Source: Tectiglobus sp051009975 (GTDB taxonomy: Bacteria > Pseudomonadota > Alphaproteobacteria > Rhizobiales > Hyphomicrobiaceae). Taken from it: 9,286 nt of DNA. The stretch's first letter is position 1; every line of letters starts with the position of its first letter. Positions 1-6,572 of the stretch are shown here, one piece after another. The notes beneath the pieces are model-generated. The model worked only from the letters and a program-made list of their open reading frames with translations, was not told the DNA's origin and did no database searches. A program made the position numbers and the translations under genes. Location of the stretch: contig JBPCWA010000436.1 in assembly GCA_051009975.1 (NCBI GenBank), forward strand, positions 1 to 9,286, written 5' to 3'.

Positions 1-137
1 CCATAACCCCCATGCCCACCGGCATAGAGGCCGAGCCAAGGAGTGCGTCCGCGATCGTATTCCTGGGCTTTCGCCATCGAAGCTGCAACCGCAATCGCAA
101 CCGCTGCCAGTACAACGCGTTGATACAGAGTGGTCAT
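1..137 (-). CDS. Outer-membrane beta-barrel (porin-like) protein, N-terminal part
   Basis: The gene reads leftward and runs off the window edge; 45 codons are visible. It begins MTTLYQRVVLAAVAIAVAAS and continues to a cleavage-like MAKAQ, which is a typical Sec signal peptide: short basic start, about 13 hydrophobic residues, and an AKA/Q site near residue 24. The mature part begins with an acidic/basic stretch and then WLGLYAGGHGGYG, which resembles the first beta strand (G-x-Y-x-G-G-x-x-G-Y-G) of Omp31/Omp25-type outer-membrane proteins common in Rhizobiales. A weak Shine-Dalgarno (GGGGAA) sits 6 bases before the ATG. The family call rests on the signal peptide and the first strand only. 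There is no evident link to the catabolic genes. Confidence 0.6.
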   Translation of the reverse strand, partial: MTTLYQRVVLAAVAIAVAASMAKAQEYDRGRTPWLGLYAGGHGGY

Positions 138-726
138 TGAAATTCCCCGTTTGCATCTCGCCCCCCGGCTGCATGGGGAATAGATTTTATCCCTTAAGAG
201 GGCAACTTATTTGCGAATGGCTCGTGATTAAAATGCGAAAAGCGGCGCATAAAACACAAGTTCTGCGGAAACATTTGATCGCAGATCTATTAGAGTAAAA
301 CAAGCGATGCCGTAAAAATATGACATAAGATATTTTCGATAATGAAAATATTTAATTATTGCACCATTCGATTGTAATGACTAATCTATTCAATCATTTC
401 GTCAGCATCAACTACATCGCAACGGGGGAAGAACGGGGCGGCTGGGTATCCAGCACAGGTCCACCGGCGTGCGTATCGAGGTCGAGCAATCTGCCGCGCG
501 TCAGACCTGGGGCAGTAATGGCAACCGCAAGGGCAAACCTTCACCCGCCAGCTTCCAAATCCCATTAACGGACGGGTGTTGGCGCGACCGCGTTGTCAGA
601 GTCGTAACTGCAAAGAGACGGCAAGCGGACGTCTACATATTCGCGTGATTTGTCTATGCGCTAACTTGCGTCCGGAGACGACCCCACGGGAAAAATCATA
701 GTCGATTAGACCGGTGGAGCATCGCC
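138..726. other. Intergenic region, no gene recognised
   Basis: Positions 138-360 are the upstream region of the leftward outer-membrane gene and are AT-rich, particularly 300-360. A TAAAAT box on the minus strand (around 184-189) next to the inverted repeat CCCT-TAAG-AGGG (191-202) could belong to a promoter, but I see no well-spaced -35. Positions 385-648 (+) contain an 87-codon open stretch with high-GC codons and no ATG, ending in TGA at 646. Its last 25 codons read like protein (…DRVVRVVTAKRRQADVYIFA), so it may be the tail of a decayed gene. I do not recognise the family. No convincing terminator follows the aldehyde dehydrogenase stop; only a 4-bp stem (CGTC-CGGA-GACG, 669-680) is visible. 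Confidence 0.4.
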
Positions 727-2211
727 CTAAACTTCCAGGTTGACCGTGATGTTTTTTCTCTGCGTGAAGCTGTCGAGCATGCCCTCCAGCGAGTGTTCGC
801 GGCCAATGCCTGACTGCTTGATTCCACCATAGGACTGTCCGGGGAACTGACCAAGCCCCTGGTTCACCTGCACCCATCCGGCCTCGATCCGGTGAGCGGC
901 CCGCAAGCCGCGTCCGATGTCATGCGTCCAAACATAACCGGCGAGGCCGTAGTGCGTATCATTCGCCATGCGAATTACGTCTTCTTCATCCGACCACGGG
1001 ATCGCGACAAGCACTGGACCAAATATCTCTTCCTGCGTCATGCGCCAGTCGTTTGCGGCGTGGGAGAACACGGTCGGCAGCGCGAAGTATCCTTTCGACA
1101 GCGGTCCCTCTTTGGGCGGCAATCCTCCAAACAACATTTTTGACCCTGCTAACGAAATCCCTTCTTCGACATATCCGCGAACCTTGTTGAACTGCTTTTC
1201 ATTGATAATGGCGCCAATATCTGTCTCTTCGTCGAGTGGATCTCCGATTTTGAGACTTTCGACCTTGGCTGCCAGTTTCGACAGAAAGTCGTCGTAAATG
1301 TCGCTATGCAAAAATAATCGCGAGCCTGCCGTGCATGATTGACTTTGGCGCGTAAAGCGCATGGCATTGACGATGCCGTCCACGGCCCAATCTTCGTTGG
1401 CGTCCGCGTAGACGATCGATGGGCTCTTCCCGCCAAGCTCAAGACTGATAGGTACGATACGGTCAGCCGCCGCGCGCATGATAATTTTGCCCACCTCAGT
1501 CGAGCCGGTGAATGATAGCTTTCGTACTGCTGGGTGCGCGGACAAGGCAGCGCCCGCTTCTTCACCGAGGCCTGTAACGACATTGAGTACGCCCTTCGGC
1601 AAGAACTCCTGACATATTTTCGCACACAAAAGCACGCCGAGTGGTGCGTCCTCTGCCGCCTTAAGAACAAGCGTATTGCCCGCACAGAGGGCAGGCGCAA
1701 TTTTCAGTGCTGCAAGTGCGACCGGAGCATTCCACGGGATGATCGCACCGACAACACCTATCGGCTCGCGACGCGTGTAGGAGAGGACGTGCTCGCCAAG
1801 CGGGATCGTCTCGCCTTTGAGTTCGCTTGCAAGCCCGCCGAAATAGCGAAAGATATCAACCGCGCTATTTGCTTCTCCACGGGCCTGAGTTCGAATGGCA
1901 TTGCCGGATTCCTCTGCCAATACGCGCGACATCTCTTCGACGTTTTCCTCAAGCCTGTCTGCAATTTTTTGTAGCAGTTGCCCGCGGTCGCGCGGTGCCA
2001 CACGCCTCCAGGCAGGAAACGCAGCGTCGGCGGCTCGAGCCGCACGGTCGATATCTTCGACTCCGCCGCGCGGTATGCTGCCAATGATGGAGCGCGTGCC
2101 TGGCGACTCGACAGGAAGCTCGCGCCCATCTGCCGCTAAGAGCCATTCACCATTGATTAGCATCTTGAAGGTTTTGACAGTCGCAGATCCGGGGTTGTCG
2201 GGAGCGTTCAT
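727..2211 (-). CDS. NAD(P)-dependent aldehyde dehydrogenase (ALDH superfamily)
   Basis: This is a full-length 494-residue class-1/2-type aldehyde dehydrogenase that oxidises an aldehyde to the carboxylic acid in the cytoplasm. Visible motifs are the IIPWNAP segment with the oxyanion Asn161, the cofactor Lys184 in LVLKAAE, FTGSTEVG (234-241) of the dinucleotide-binding fold, the general base Glu258 in SLELGGKSP, the nucleophile Cys293 in QSCTAGSRL, and EEIFGPV (394-400). All catalytic residues are present. I chose the start at MNAPDNPGS because GAGGAGG (2218-2224) lies 6 bases upstream. The longer in-frame ATG at 2277 would translate through the heptamer repeat and lacks such a site. The gene is 717 bp from dctM, so it probably has its own promoter. 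The substrate cannot be read from the sequence; a semialdehyde from ring cleavage is a context guess. Confidence 0.93.
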   Translation of the reverse strand: MNAPDNPGSATVKTFKMLINGEWLLAADGRELPVESPGTRSIIGSIPRGGVEDIDRAARAADAAFPAWRRVAPRDRGQLLQKIADRLEENVEEMSRVLAEESGNAIRTQARGEANSAVDIFRYFGGLASELKGETIPLGEHVLSYTRREPIGVVGAIIPWNAPVALAALKIAPALCAGNTLVLKAAEDAPLGVLLCAKICQEFLPKGVLNVVTGLGEEAGAALSAHPAVRKLSFTGSTEVGKIIMRAAADRIVPISLELGGKSPSIVYADANEDWAVDGIVNAMRFTRQSQSCTAGSRLFLHSDIYDDFLSKLAAKVESLKIGDPLDEETDIGAIINEKQFNKVRGYVEEGISLAGSKMLFGGLPPKEGPLSKGYFALPTVFSHAANDWRMTQEEIFGPVLVAIPWSDEEDVIRMANDTHYGLAGYVWTHDIGRGLRAAHRIEAGWVQVNQGLGQFPGQSYGGIKQSGIGREHSLEGMLDSFTQRKNITVNLEV

Positions 2212-2264
2212 GATAATCCTCCTCGGCTCTCTCTGGCGGCGGCTTAGTAGTTTTAATAGTAGAT

Positions 2265-2285
2265 GGCCATAGGCCATAGGCCATA
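2265..2285. repeat. Heptanucleotide tandem repeat (GGCCATA)x3
   Basis: Three perfect copies of GGCCATA are followed by a broken fourth (GCC). The array lies 41 bases upstream of the aldehyde dehydrogenase Shine-Dalgarno, on the 5' leader side, and directly abuts the pentamer array with only 3 bases between. Read on the minus strand it is TATGGCC, so it creates the spurious upstream ATGs. Confidence 0.9.
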
Positions 2286-2288
2286 GCC

Positions 2289-2330
2289 TAGGTTAGGTTA
2301 GGTTAGGTTAGGTTAGGTTAGGTTAGGTTA
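2289..2330. repeat. Pentanucleotide tandem repeat, TAGGT/GGTTA (minus strand TAACC), 8.4 copies
   Basis: There are 42 perfect bases of period 5, eight full GGTTA units at 2291-2330 plus two flanking bases. The array lies in the untranslated leader of the aldehyde dehydrogenase gene and its promoter-proximal end overlaps a candidate -10 box. Pentamers cycle through all three reading frames and contain TAA on one strand and TAG on the other, so no frame stays open across the array. It therefore cannot be a coding (translational) phase switch. Any effect would have to be on transcription or on the mRNA leader. Confidence 0.95.
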
Positions 2331-2353
2331 TAGGGATGTTGGTCACGTTTCAA
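2327..2353 (-). promoter_or_regulatory. Candidate promoter of the aldehyde dehydrogenase gene
   Basis: On the minus strand, TTGAAA (2353-2348, 5/6 to a -35) is followed after 15 bases by TATAAC (2332-2327, 5/6 to a -10). The spacing is shorter than the usual 17. The -10 box shares its last four bases with the first TAACC repeat unit, so transcription would start inside the pentamer array and place most of it in the 5' leader. This is prediction only. Confidence 0.35.
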
Positions 2354-2384
2354 TCGCGTGCTAAAACGCCAACGCTCCGACCTT

Positions 2385-2426
2385 AAAAAACGGCGAGCGT
2401 GTCGGGAAGCGCTGTTCGTGGCCGTT
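2385..2426 (-). terminator. Possible rho-independent terminator for leftward transcripts
   Basis: On the minus strand, AACGGC (2426-2421) can pair with GCCGTT (2394-2389). An inner AGCG/CGCT pair (2413-2410 with 2399-2396) is possible, and the right arm runs straight into six T (2390-2385). The loop is long and the stem interrupted, so this is a weak candidate. It lies about 500 bases past the dctM stop and just upstream of the candidate promoter, where a terminator would insulate the aldehyde dehydrogenase gene. Confidence 0.25.
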
Positions 2427-2462
2427 AACAGGCGAGTATATATACCGCCGCGCCTCCAAATT

Positions 2463-2476
2463 CTTGTTGGAACAAG
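2463..2476. promoter_or_regulatory. Inverted repeat CTTGTT-GG-AACAAG, possible operator
   Basis: A perfect 6-bp inverted repeat with a 2-base centre, in non-coding DNA about 110 bases upstream of the candidate aldehyde dehydrogenase promoter. The TTGT…ACAA form is typical of GntR-type repressor sites, which often control TRAP and aromatic-acid genes. No regulator gene lies in the window. The half-site CTTGTT recurs at 7629-7634 in the divergent control region. Confidence 0.3.
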
Positions 2477-2928
2477 TCAAGCTGAATCAACCGAGATCGT
2501 CTAGAATTGGTGGTTCACGAAAATAGGTTCGGACGCAGAGGTCCCACGTTCAGCCCTCTACCGTTTCGCAACCATCCGATCCGAGGCAAAGAGAGGGCGG
2601 GATACATCGAACATTGGCCAAATTTCGTGAGCGTATCGCTTGCCGCTTGCGTGGTTTTCTTCGCCAGGAATTTTGGGCGCCCCGCACATGTGCTTCCAAT
2701 TTGCAATTTGATTAATATCGTTGATGGGCCCTCACCCGCTTTTCTTCATCGTCTGCAAGTCAGCCGCGTTCAGTCTAAGCTACTTCCGCAAAATCTGATT
2801 CGGCATTTTTCCTTCAGTGGGGATCGCTCTTCAGTCGACAACAAAGCGCCGATGGCGGATGCTATTTTTGATGTGTGCGTCCCGTTTGGGGCATTGAAAC
2901 ATCCAGGGTTGATTGTTTCGTCACGATC

Positions 2929-4251
2929 CTAGTGAGCCATCAGTGCCGGGAGAACGAGCGCGATTGTTGGAAACGCTATAATGAGGCTGACGCGAATCAG
3001 ATCCGAAATAATAAATGGTACAACACCTTTGAACGTTTCAATCATTGGTACATCTTTGGCGAGCTTATTGATGACAAAGACGTTTAATCCAACTGGCGGC
3101 GTGATCAGCCCCATTTCAACGACAATCAGCGTGATAATGCCGAACCATATTTTTAGACTCTCAGGGTCCAAGCCGAAGTCAAGGCCAGCAACGATGGGCC
3201 AAAATATAGGAGCGGTGAGTAAGATCATGGAGAGCGTGTCCATGACGAAGCCCAGAAAGATGTAGAGAACAACCATTCCTAGCAGAACCGTCAGTGGGGT
3301 CAGTCCCGAATTCTGAAAGAAGTCGGCGGCGAACTGCGGTAGCTGTGAGAAGCCAAGAAATGCATTGAAGATTGCCGCTCCCAGTAGGATGAGGAAGATC
3401 ATGGCCGTCGTAGACGTGGTCTCAAGAACGGCCTCAATGAAACCATCAAGGCGCATTCCGCCTTTGGTAACAGCAATGAGAAACGTGCCAGTCGCTCCAA
3501 CACCGGCCCCTTCAGTCGGTGTGAAGAACCCGCCGTAAATGCCGCCCATCACCAGTAAGAATATTAAGAGAACCGGCCAAACTTCGTACAAAGCGCGAAA
3601 TCGCGCGGAGTATGGTTGTCGCTCGCCAGCCGGTCCGGTCGCTGGGTTGATACGTACGACGACTGCGATTGTGATGAGGTAGCCAATTGCAGCCATGAAA
3701 CCGGGTATGAATGCCGCAAGGAACAACGTCGCGACGTTCGCCTCAACGAGGACCGCGTAAATGATCAAAACGACCGAGGGTGGGATTAAAATGCCCAAGG
3801 TTCCGCCAGCGGCAAGTGCACCTGTCGCAAGTGAACCGGCATAGTTGAAACGCCTCAGTTCTGGCAGGGCTACCTGTCCCATCGTCGCTGCGGTCGCCAG
3901 CGACGACCCTGTGATTGCTCCGAAACCGGCGCAGCCGCCAACAGCTGCCATTGCCACACCGCCCCGAAGGTGTCCAAGCCAAGTGTTGGCGGCTGAAAAC
4001 AGTGCCTTGCTGAGCCCGGCCTTGGCCGCGAACTGTCCCATTAAAACGAAGAGCGGTATGACCGACAAACTATCGGTAGTGAATCGCCAATAGGTTTCGG
4101 TCTTGAGGTAGCTGAGTAACGGGGTCGCGCCAGCGATAGCATAGTATCCAATCAGCCCGACCGTTAGCATCGATATGGCGATTGGTATGCGGAACGCCAG
4201 CAAGACGAGCAAAGCAGCGAATCCGACCATCCCGATTTCAAGACTTGTCAT
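2929..4251 (-). CDS. dctM: TRAP transporter large permease subunit (DctM family)
   Basis: A 440-residue polytopic inner-membrane protein of the ion-transporter superfamily and the Na+/H+-driven translocation subunit of a TRAP importer. Length is normal for the family. Signature stretches are PLFVLMGQFA (66-75), GFGAITGSSLATAATMG (109-125) in the first scaffold/hairpin region, GGTLGILIPPS (149-159), FFTPTEGAGVGA, and ITPPVGLNVFVIN near the C-terminus, with about 12 hydrophobic segments throughout. The start ATG lies 13 bases after the dctQ stop, and an AGGA overlaps the dctQ TAG, so translation is probably coupled. It is the last gene of the dctP-dctQ-dctM operon. The substrate is set by DctP, not by this subunit. 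Confidence 0.95.
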   Translation of the reverse strand: MTSLEIGMVGFAALLVLLAFRIPIAISMLTVGLIGYYAIAGATPLLSYLKTETYWRFTTDSLSVIPLFVLMGQFAAKAGLSKALFSAANTWLGHLRGGVAMAAVGGCAGFGAITGSSLATAATMGQVALPELRRFNYAGSLATGALAAGGTLGILIPPSVVLIIYAVLVEANVATLFLAAFIPGFMAAIGYLITIAVVVRINPATGPAGERQPYSARFRALYEVWPVLLIFLLVMGGIYGGFFTPTEGAGVGATGTFLIAVTKGGMRLDGFIEAVLETTSTTAMIFLILLGAAIFNAFLGFSQLPQFAADFFQNSGLTPLTVLLGMVVLYIFLGFVMDTLSMILLTAPIFWPIVAGLDFGLDPESLKIWFGIITLIVVEMGLITPPVGLNVFVINKLAKDVPMIETFKGVVPFIISDLIRVSLIIAFPTIALVLPALMAH

Positions 4252-4264
4252 GGGAATGGCGATC

Positions 4265-4804
4265 CTAGATGTGATCGGGATATTTGCCGCGCCTCATCTC
4301 GCCGTACGAGCGCAAGATCGAATATGCGATAGTGATGCACAAGAACCCGAGGCATATAATTGATACTGGGAATGTCGTCCAACGCGGGAAATTTATTGTC
4401 ATGGACAACTCGTTGTATTTGTACATGTCGATTGCGCCGTAGTACATGCGCCAGGTGAGAAGCATTGCGATGAACAGATAGGCCGTGTTGCCGACAAGAT
4501 CACAAAATGCTCTTGCGCGAGTCGGTGCGCGACTCATGAAAAAATCGACAAGGACGTTGCCGCGCGTCATTTGGCAGTAGGGTAGCATCGCAAACACAGC
4601 AACTCCGGTACCGATTGCGACGAGTTCAAAGTCGCCTGGAATGGGACCGAGCACGGTCGCCCTGCCGATCACGCTGGCGGTGGTGAGAAGCGCAATCAAG
4701 GACAGAAGTATTCCACCAGCAATTGCAAGGTTTCGGGAAATCCCAAAGAGCAGGCGGCCTAGTCGATCAGATGGCTGCGGCTGCCTTTGCGATCCTTCAG
4801 CCAT
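4265..4804 (-). CDS. dctQ: TRAP transporter small permease subunit (DctQ family)
   Basis: A 179-residue inner-membrane protein with four hydrophobic segments (about 26-46, 60-77, 105-121 and 145-163), which is the DctQ topology. The GDFELVAIGTGVAVFAML segment after the first helix (57-74) and the QMTRGNVLVDFF stretch (79-90, form xxxRGhhxVDhh) are characteristic of the family. It forms the membrane complex with DctM and docks the periplasmic DctP. I chose the ATG at 4804, preceded by GAGGG 8 bases upstream. An upstream in-frame ATG at 4846 would start inside the dctP-dctQ hairpin and is unlikely. It lies 66 bases after dctP and 13 bases before dctM. Confidence 0.93.
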   Translation of the reverse strand: MAEGSQRQPQPSDRLGRLLFGISRNLAIAGGILLSLIALLTTASVIGRATVLGPIPGDFELVAIGTGVAVFAMLPYCQMTRGNVLVDFFMSRAPTRARAFCDLVGNTAYLFIAMLLTWRMYYGAIDMYKYNELSMTINFPRWTTFPVSIICLGFLCITIAYSILRSYGEMRRGKYPDHI

Positions 4805-4834
4805 GCTCTGATCCCTCTGTCGCACATGAAGGCT

Positions 4835-4863
4835 GGGACCGCACAAGAGTTCTTTGCGATCCC
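4835..4863 (-). promoter_or_regulatory. Strong intercistronic hairpin between dctP and dctQ
   Basis: On the transcribed (minus) strand GGGATCGCA (4863-4855) pairs with TGCGGTCCC (4843-4835): nine pairs, one of them a U-G wobble. An inner AAG/CTT can extend the stem around an AACT loop with one bulged base. It starts 7 bases after the dctP stop and has no T-run, so it is not a classic terminator. Such stems often protect the binding-protein message or reduce read-through, giving more DctP than permease. That role is inference. Confidence 0.55.
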
Positions 4864-4870
4864 ACGCTCA

Positions 4871-5908
4871 TCACTTTGCGTGCTCCGCAATCATGGTCTT
4901 TGCGTCTTTCAACATCGACGGGCCATCGAGATTGGCCTTTTGGGCCTCTTGAAACCAGCGCGCGTAGACTGCGTCAGCAGCTGCCTTCATTTTCTCCGTC
5001 TCGGATGTAGAAATAACGGTGATTTTATTTTTCTTGCGGGCCATGACAGCTTTCTTTCCGGGCTCCTCTACGGCACGCCAATTCTCTCCAGCCCAGCGCG
5101 CAATATTGCGACCCGAGTGGTCGTCAATCACCTTTTTCAGTTCATCCGTTAGGCCGTCATATTTGGCCTTGTTCATCAAAAAGGTGAAAACATTTGTACC
5201 AAGTCTGGGCTGTTCACCGGACAGGGTGGCAAAATGACTGACCAGATCCGGCGTCTTCACGGCCGGGGCTATTTCATAGGGCAGCGTTACACCCTCTATA
5301 ACGCCTTTCGACAAGGCTTGTGGGATCCGGGGCAACGGCATGCCGATGCCCTTGGCTCCTAGTTCGTTCAACAGCCAAACACCAGCACGGGATGCTGCAC
5401 GAATTTTCCTGCCCTTGATGTCGGCAACCCCCTTCACCGGAAATTTCGTCTGGAAGAAAAAGCCATCGTGCACGTGGATAAGGAGGACTTTGTAGTCCTT
5501 AAATGTGCTCGTCAGGTATTTGTCATAAAAGTCTTGAAGTGCAAGTGTCGTCGAGAGGGCATCGCGATGGACGAACGGCAGTTCGAACGGTTCGATCTGC
5601 GGAAATCGACCCGGCGTAAAGCCCGGCAAGGTCCAGCCAATGTCGACAACACCATCGCGGATCTGATCCAGAAGTTGGGGTGCTTTGCCGCCCAGGGCCA
5701 TGGCCCAATAACGCTCAATTTTGATCTTGCCGCCGGACGCTTTTTCGACCTTGTCCGCCCAAGGCGCGAGAAACGTTTTTGCCGGGTTCGCCACAGGTGG
5801 TACAAAGGTCATCATGCGCAGTTTGACCTGTGCGTTGGCGACACCGGACTGAATGAGTAGTGCCGATAAGGCGATTACAACTCCACAGAGATACTTCGTA
5901 AATCTCAC
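4871..5908 (-). CDS. dctP: TRAP transporter substrate-binding protein (DctP family)
   Basis: A periplasmic solute-binding protein of 345 residues, normal for DctP. I chose the GTG start at 5908: GGAGGA lies 8 bases upstream, and the product then begins with a clean Sec signal peptide (VRFTKYLCGVVIALSALLIQ…GVANA/Q, cleavage near residue 27). The longer in-frame ATG at 6028 would add 40 charged residues in front of the signal and is rejected. The mature protein starts VKLRMMTFVPP. The GRKIRAASRAGVW segment carries the conserved Arg (about residue 170) that in this family salt-bridges the ligand carboxylate, followed by PLPRIPQALSKGVIEGVTLP, the usual helix of this fold. An organic acid ligand is therefore expected. 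An aromatic or keto acid would fit the neighbourhood but is not shown. It is the first gene of the TRAP operon. Confidence 0.94.
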   Translation of the reverse strand: MRFTKYLCGVVIALSALLIQSGVANAQVKLRMMTFVPPVANPAKTFLAPWADKVEKASGGKIKIERYWAMALGGKAPQLLDQIRDGVVDIGWTLPGFTPGRFPQIEPFELPFVHRDALSTTLALQDFYDKYLTSTFKDYKVLLIHVHDGFFFQTKFPVKGVADIKGRKIRAASRAGVWLLNELGAKGIGMPLPRIPQALSKGVIEGVTLPYEIAPAVKTPDLVSHFATLSGEQPRLGTNVFTFLMNKAKYDGLTDELKKVIDDHSGRNIARWAGENWRAVEEPGKKAVMARKKNKITVISTSETEKMKAAADAVYARWFQEAQKANLDGPSMLKDAKTMIAEHAK

Positions 5909-6245
5909 GCCAAATTCCTCCACTCCATTGGCATTATCACTCCGCAATCGGTCGGTCTTTAGTGATGTCCGAATTGATTTGCCGAATGCGGTTAGCGTCG
6001 ACTGAATAGACCGAACCGAGGCTAGCACATGACCGTGCGTGCGACCAAGGACTGGTATTGCACATTATCGGACTTGAAGCATGCGTGGCATGGAGAGAGG
6101 TTTTCGATATACGACTGAAATCGCTACCGACGGCGATCCGAGGTATCGGTGCGGATGCACCTGACCAGATCTGAAAGGAGCCCCCAAACACACTCGTCGA
6201 CGATGCTTGAACGTAACACATGAACACGAGAGAGGACAGCGGGCC
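5909..6245. other. Upstream region of dctP, facing a dioxygenase remnant
   Basis: No gene is recognised here. The region should contain the promoter of the leftward TRAP operon and the vestigial promoter of the rightward TauD-like remnant. I see CATGC-GTG-GCATG (6080-6092) and a perfect 10-bp palindrome TCGTCGACGA (6194-6203) as possible protein-binding sites. No -35/-10 pair stands out on either strand; the best minus-strand pair (TTGGTC, 18 bases, TAGCCT) is weak. Confidence 0.35.
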
Positions 6246-6497
6246 ATGACAGCAAACGGACGCGCGATAAGAGCAAAGCCGTGCGAAGTCACCATTGAAA
6301 AAATCAGAAGCGACCTCGGTGCCGAGGCGCATGGCGTTCCGCTATCCGAAGGTGTCACGGACGAGGTGCTGGCAACGCACAAGGACGCGCTGGCCAGCTA
6401 AAAGGTTCTCATATTTCGCCTTGAACCGCTCTCTTGGATGGAGTTGATGGCGCTCGGCCGTAGGTTCGGTGATCTGAGTGTTCACCTGTTCTCGGAG
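6246..6497 (+). pseudogene. TauD/TfdA-family alpha-ketoglutarate dioxygenase, N-terminal remnant with internal stop
   Basis: Codons 1-51 read MTANGRAIRAKPC then VTIEKIRSDLGAEAHGVPLS and GVTDEVLATHKDALAS, the N-terminal pattern of TauD-type Fe(II)/2-oxoglutarate dioxygenases. Codon 52 is TAA (6399-6401). The same frame then continues KVLIFRLEPLS, ELMALGRRFGDLSVH (to about codon 84), exactly the next part of the fold, so the stop replaced one residue. After about 6497 the similarity ends: the HxD iron motif, usually near residue 100, and the remaining two thirds are absent, and the convergent DHDPS-like gene begins at 6573. AGAGGA lies about 10 bases before the ATG. This is a nonfunctional fragment left by mutation plus truncation. 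The original substrate is unknown. Confidence 0.75.
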
Positions 6498-6572
6498 CAA
6501 GTTCAACTCTGGCAAAATGCGCTTCAGACAGCGGTGTCGGCTCTGGTCCACAATCTTTGTCGGGGCCAAACT

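Larger units (their letters stand above)
2331..2928. other. Intergenic region between dctM and the aldehyde dehydrogenase gene
   Basis: About 600 bases without a recognisable gene. The longest open frame (2507-2932, +, 141 codons) runs into the dctM stop, has no good ribosome-binding site and has a low-complexity, unfamiliar product. The minus strand stays open for about 50 codons past the dctM TAG, but this also matches nothing I know. Positions 2431-2449 hold a nearly palindromic GGCG-A-GTATATATAC-CGCC, and 2463-2476 hold a second inverted repeat, listed separately. The region may contain the dctM 3' untranslated part and control sites. Confidence 0.5.

Noticed and set aside
2212..2277. Longer aldehyde dehydrogenase start at 2277
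   Set aside because: It would translate the heptamer repeat and adds no family-like residues; the ATG at 2211 has a near-perfect GAGGAGG 6 bases upstream.
2289..2330. Telomere-like or CRISPR repeat
   Set aside because: The array is a simple period-5 tandem repeat inside a chromosome-style gene context, with no spacers and no replicon end.
2507..2932. 141-codon plus-strand ORF
   Set aside because: No ribosome-binding site, unfamiliar composition, and it ends over the dctM stop; probably chance.
5909..6028. Longer DctP start at 6028
   Set aside because: It puts 40 charged residues ahead of a clean signal peptide; the GTG at 5908 has GGAGGA at good spacing.
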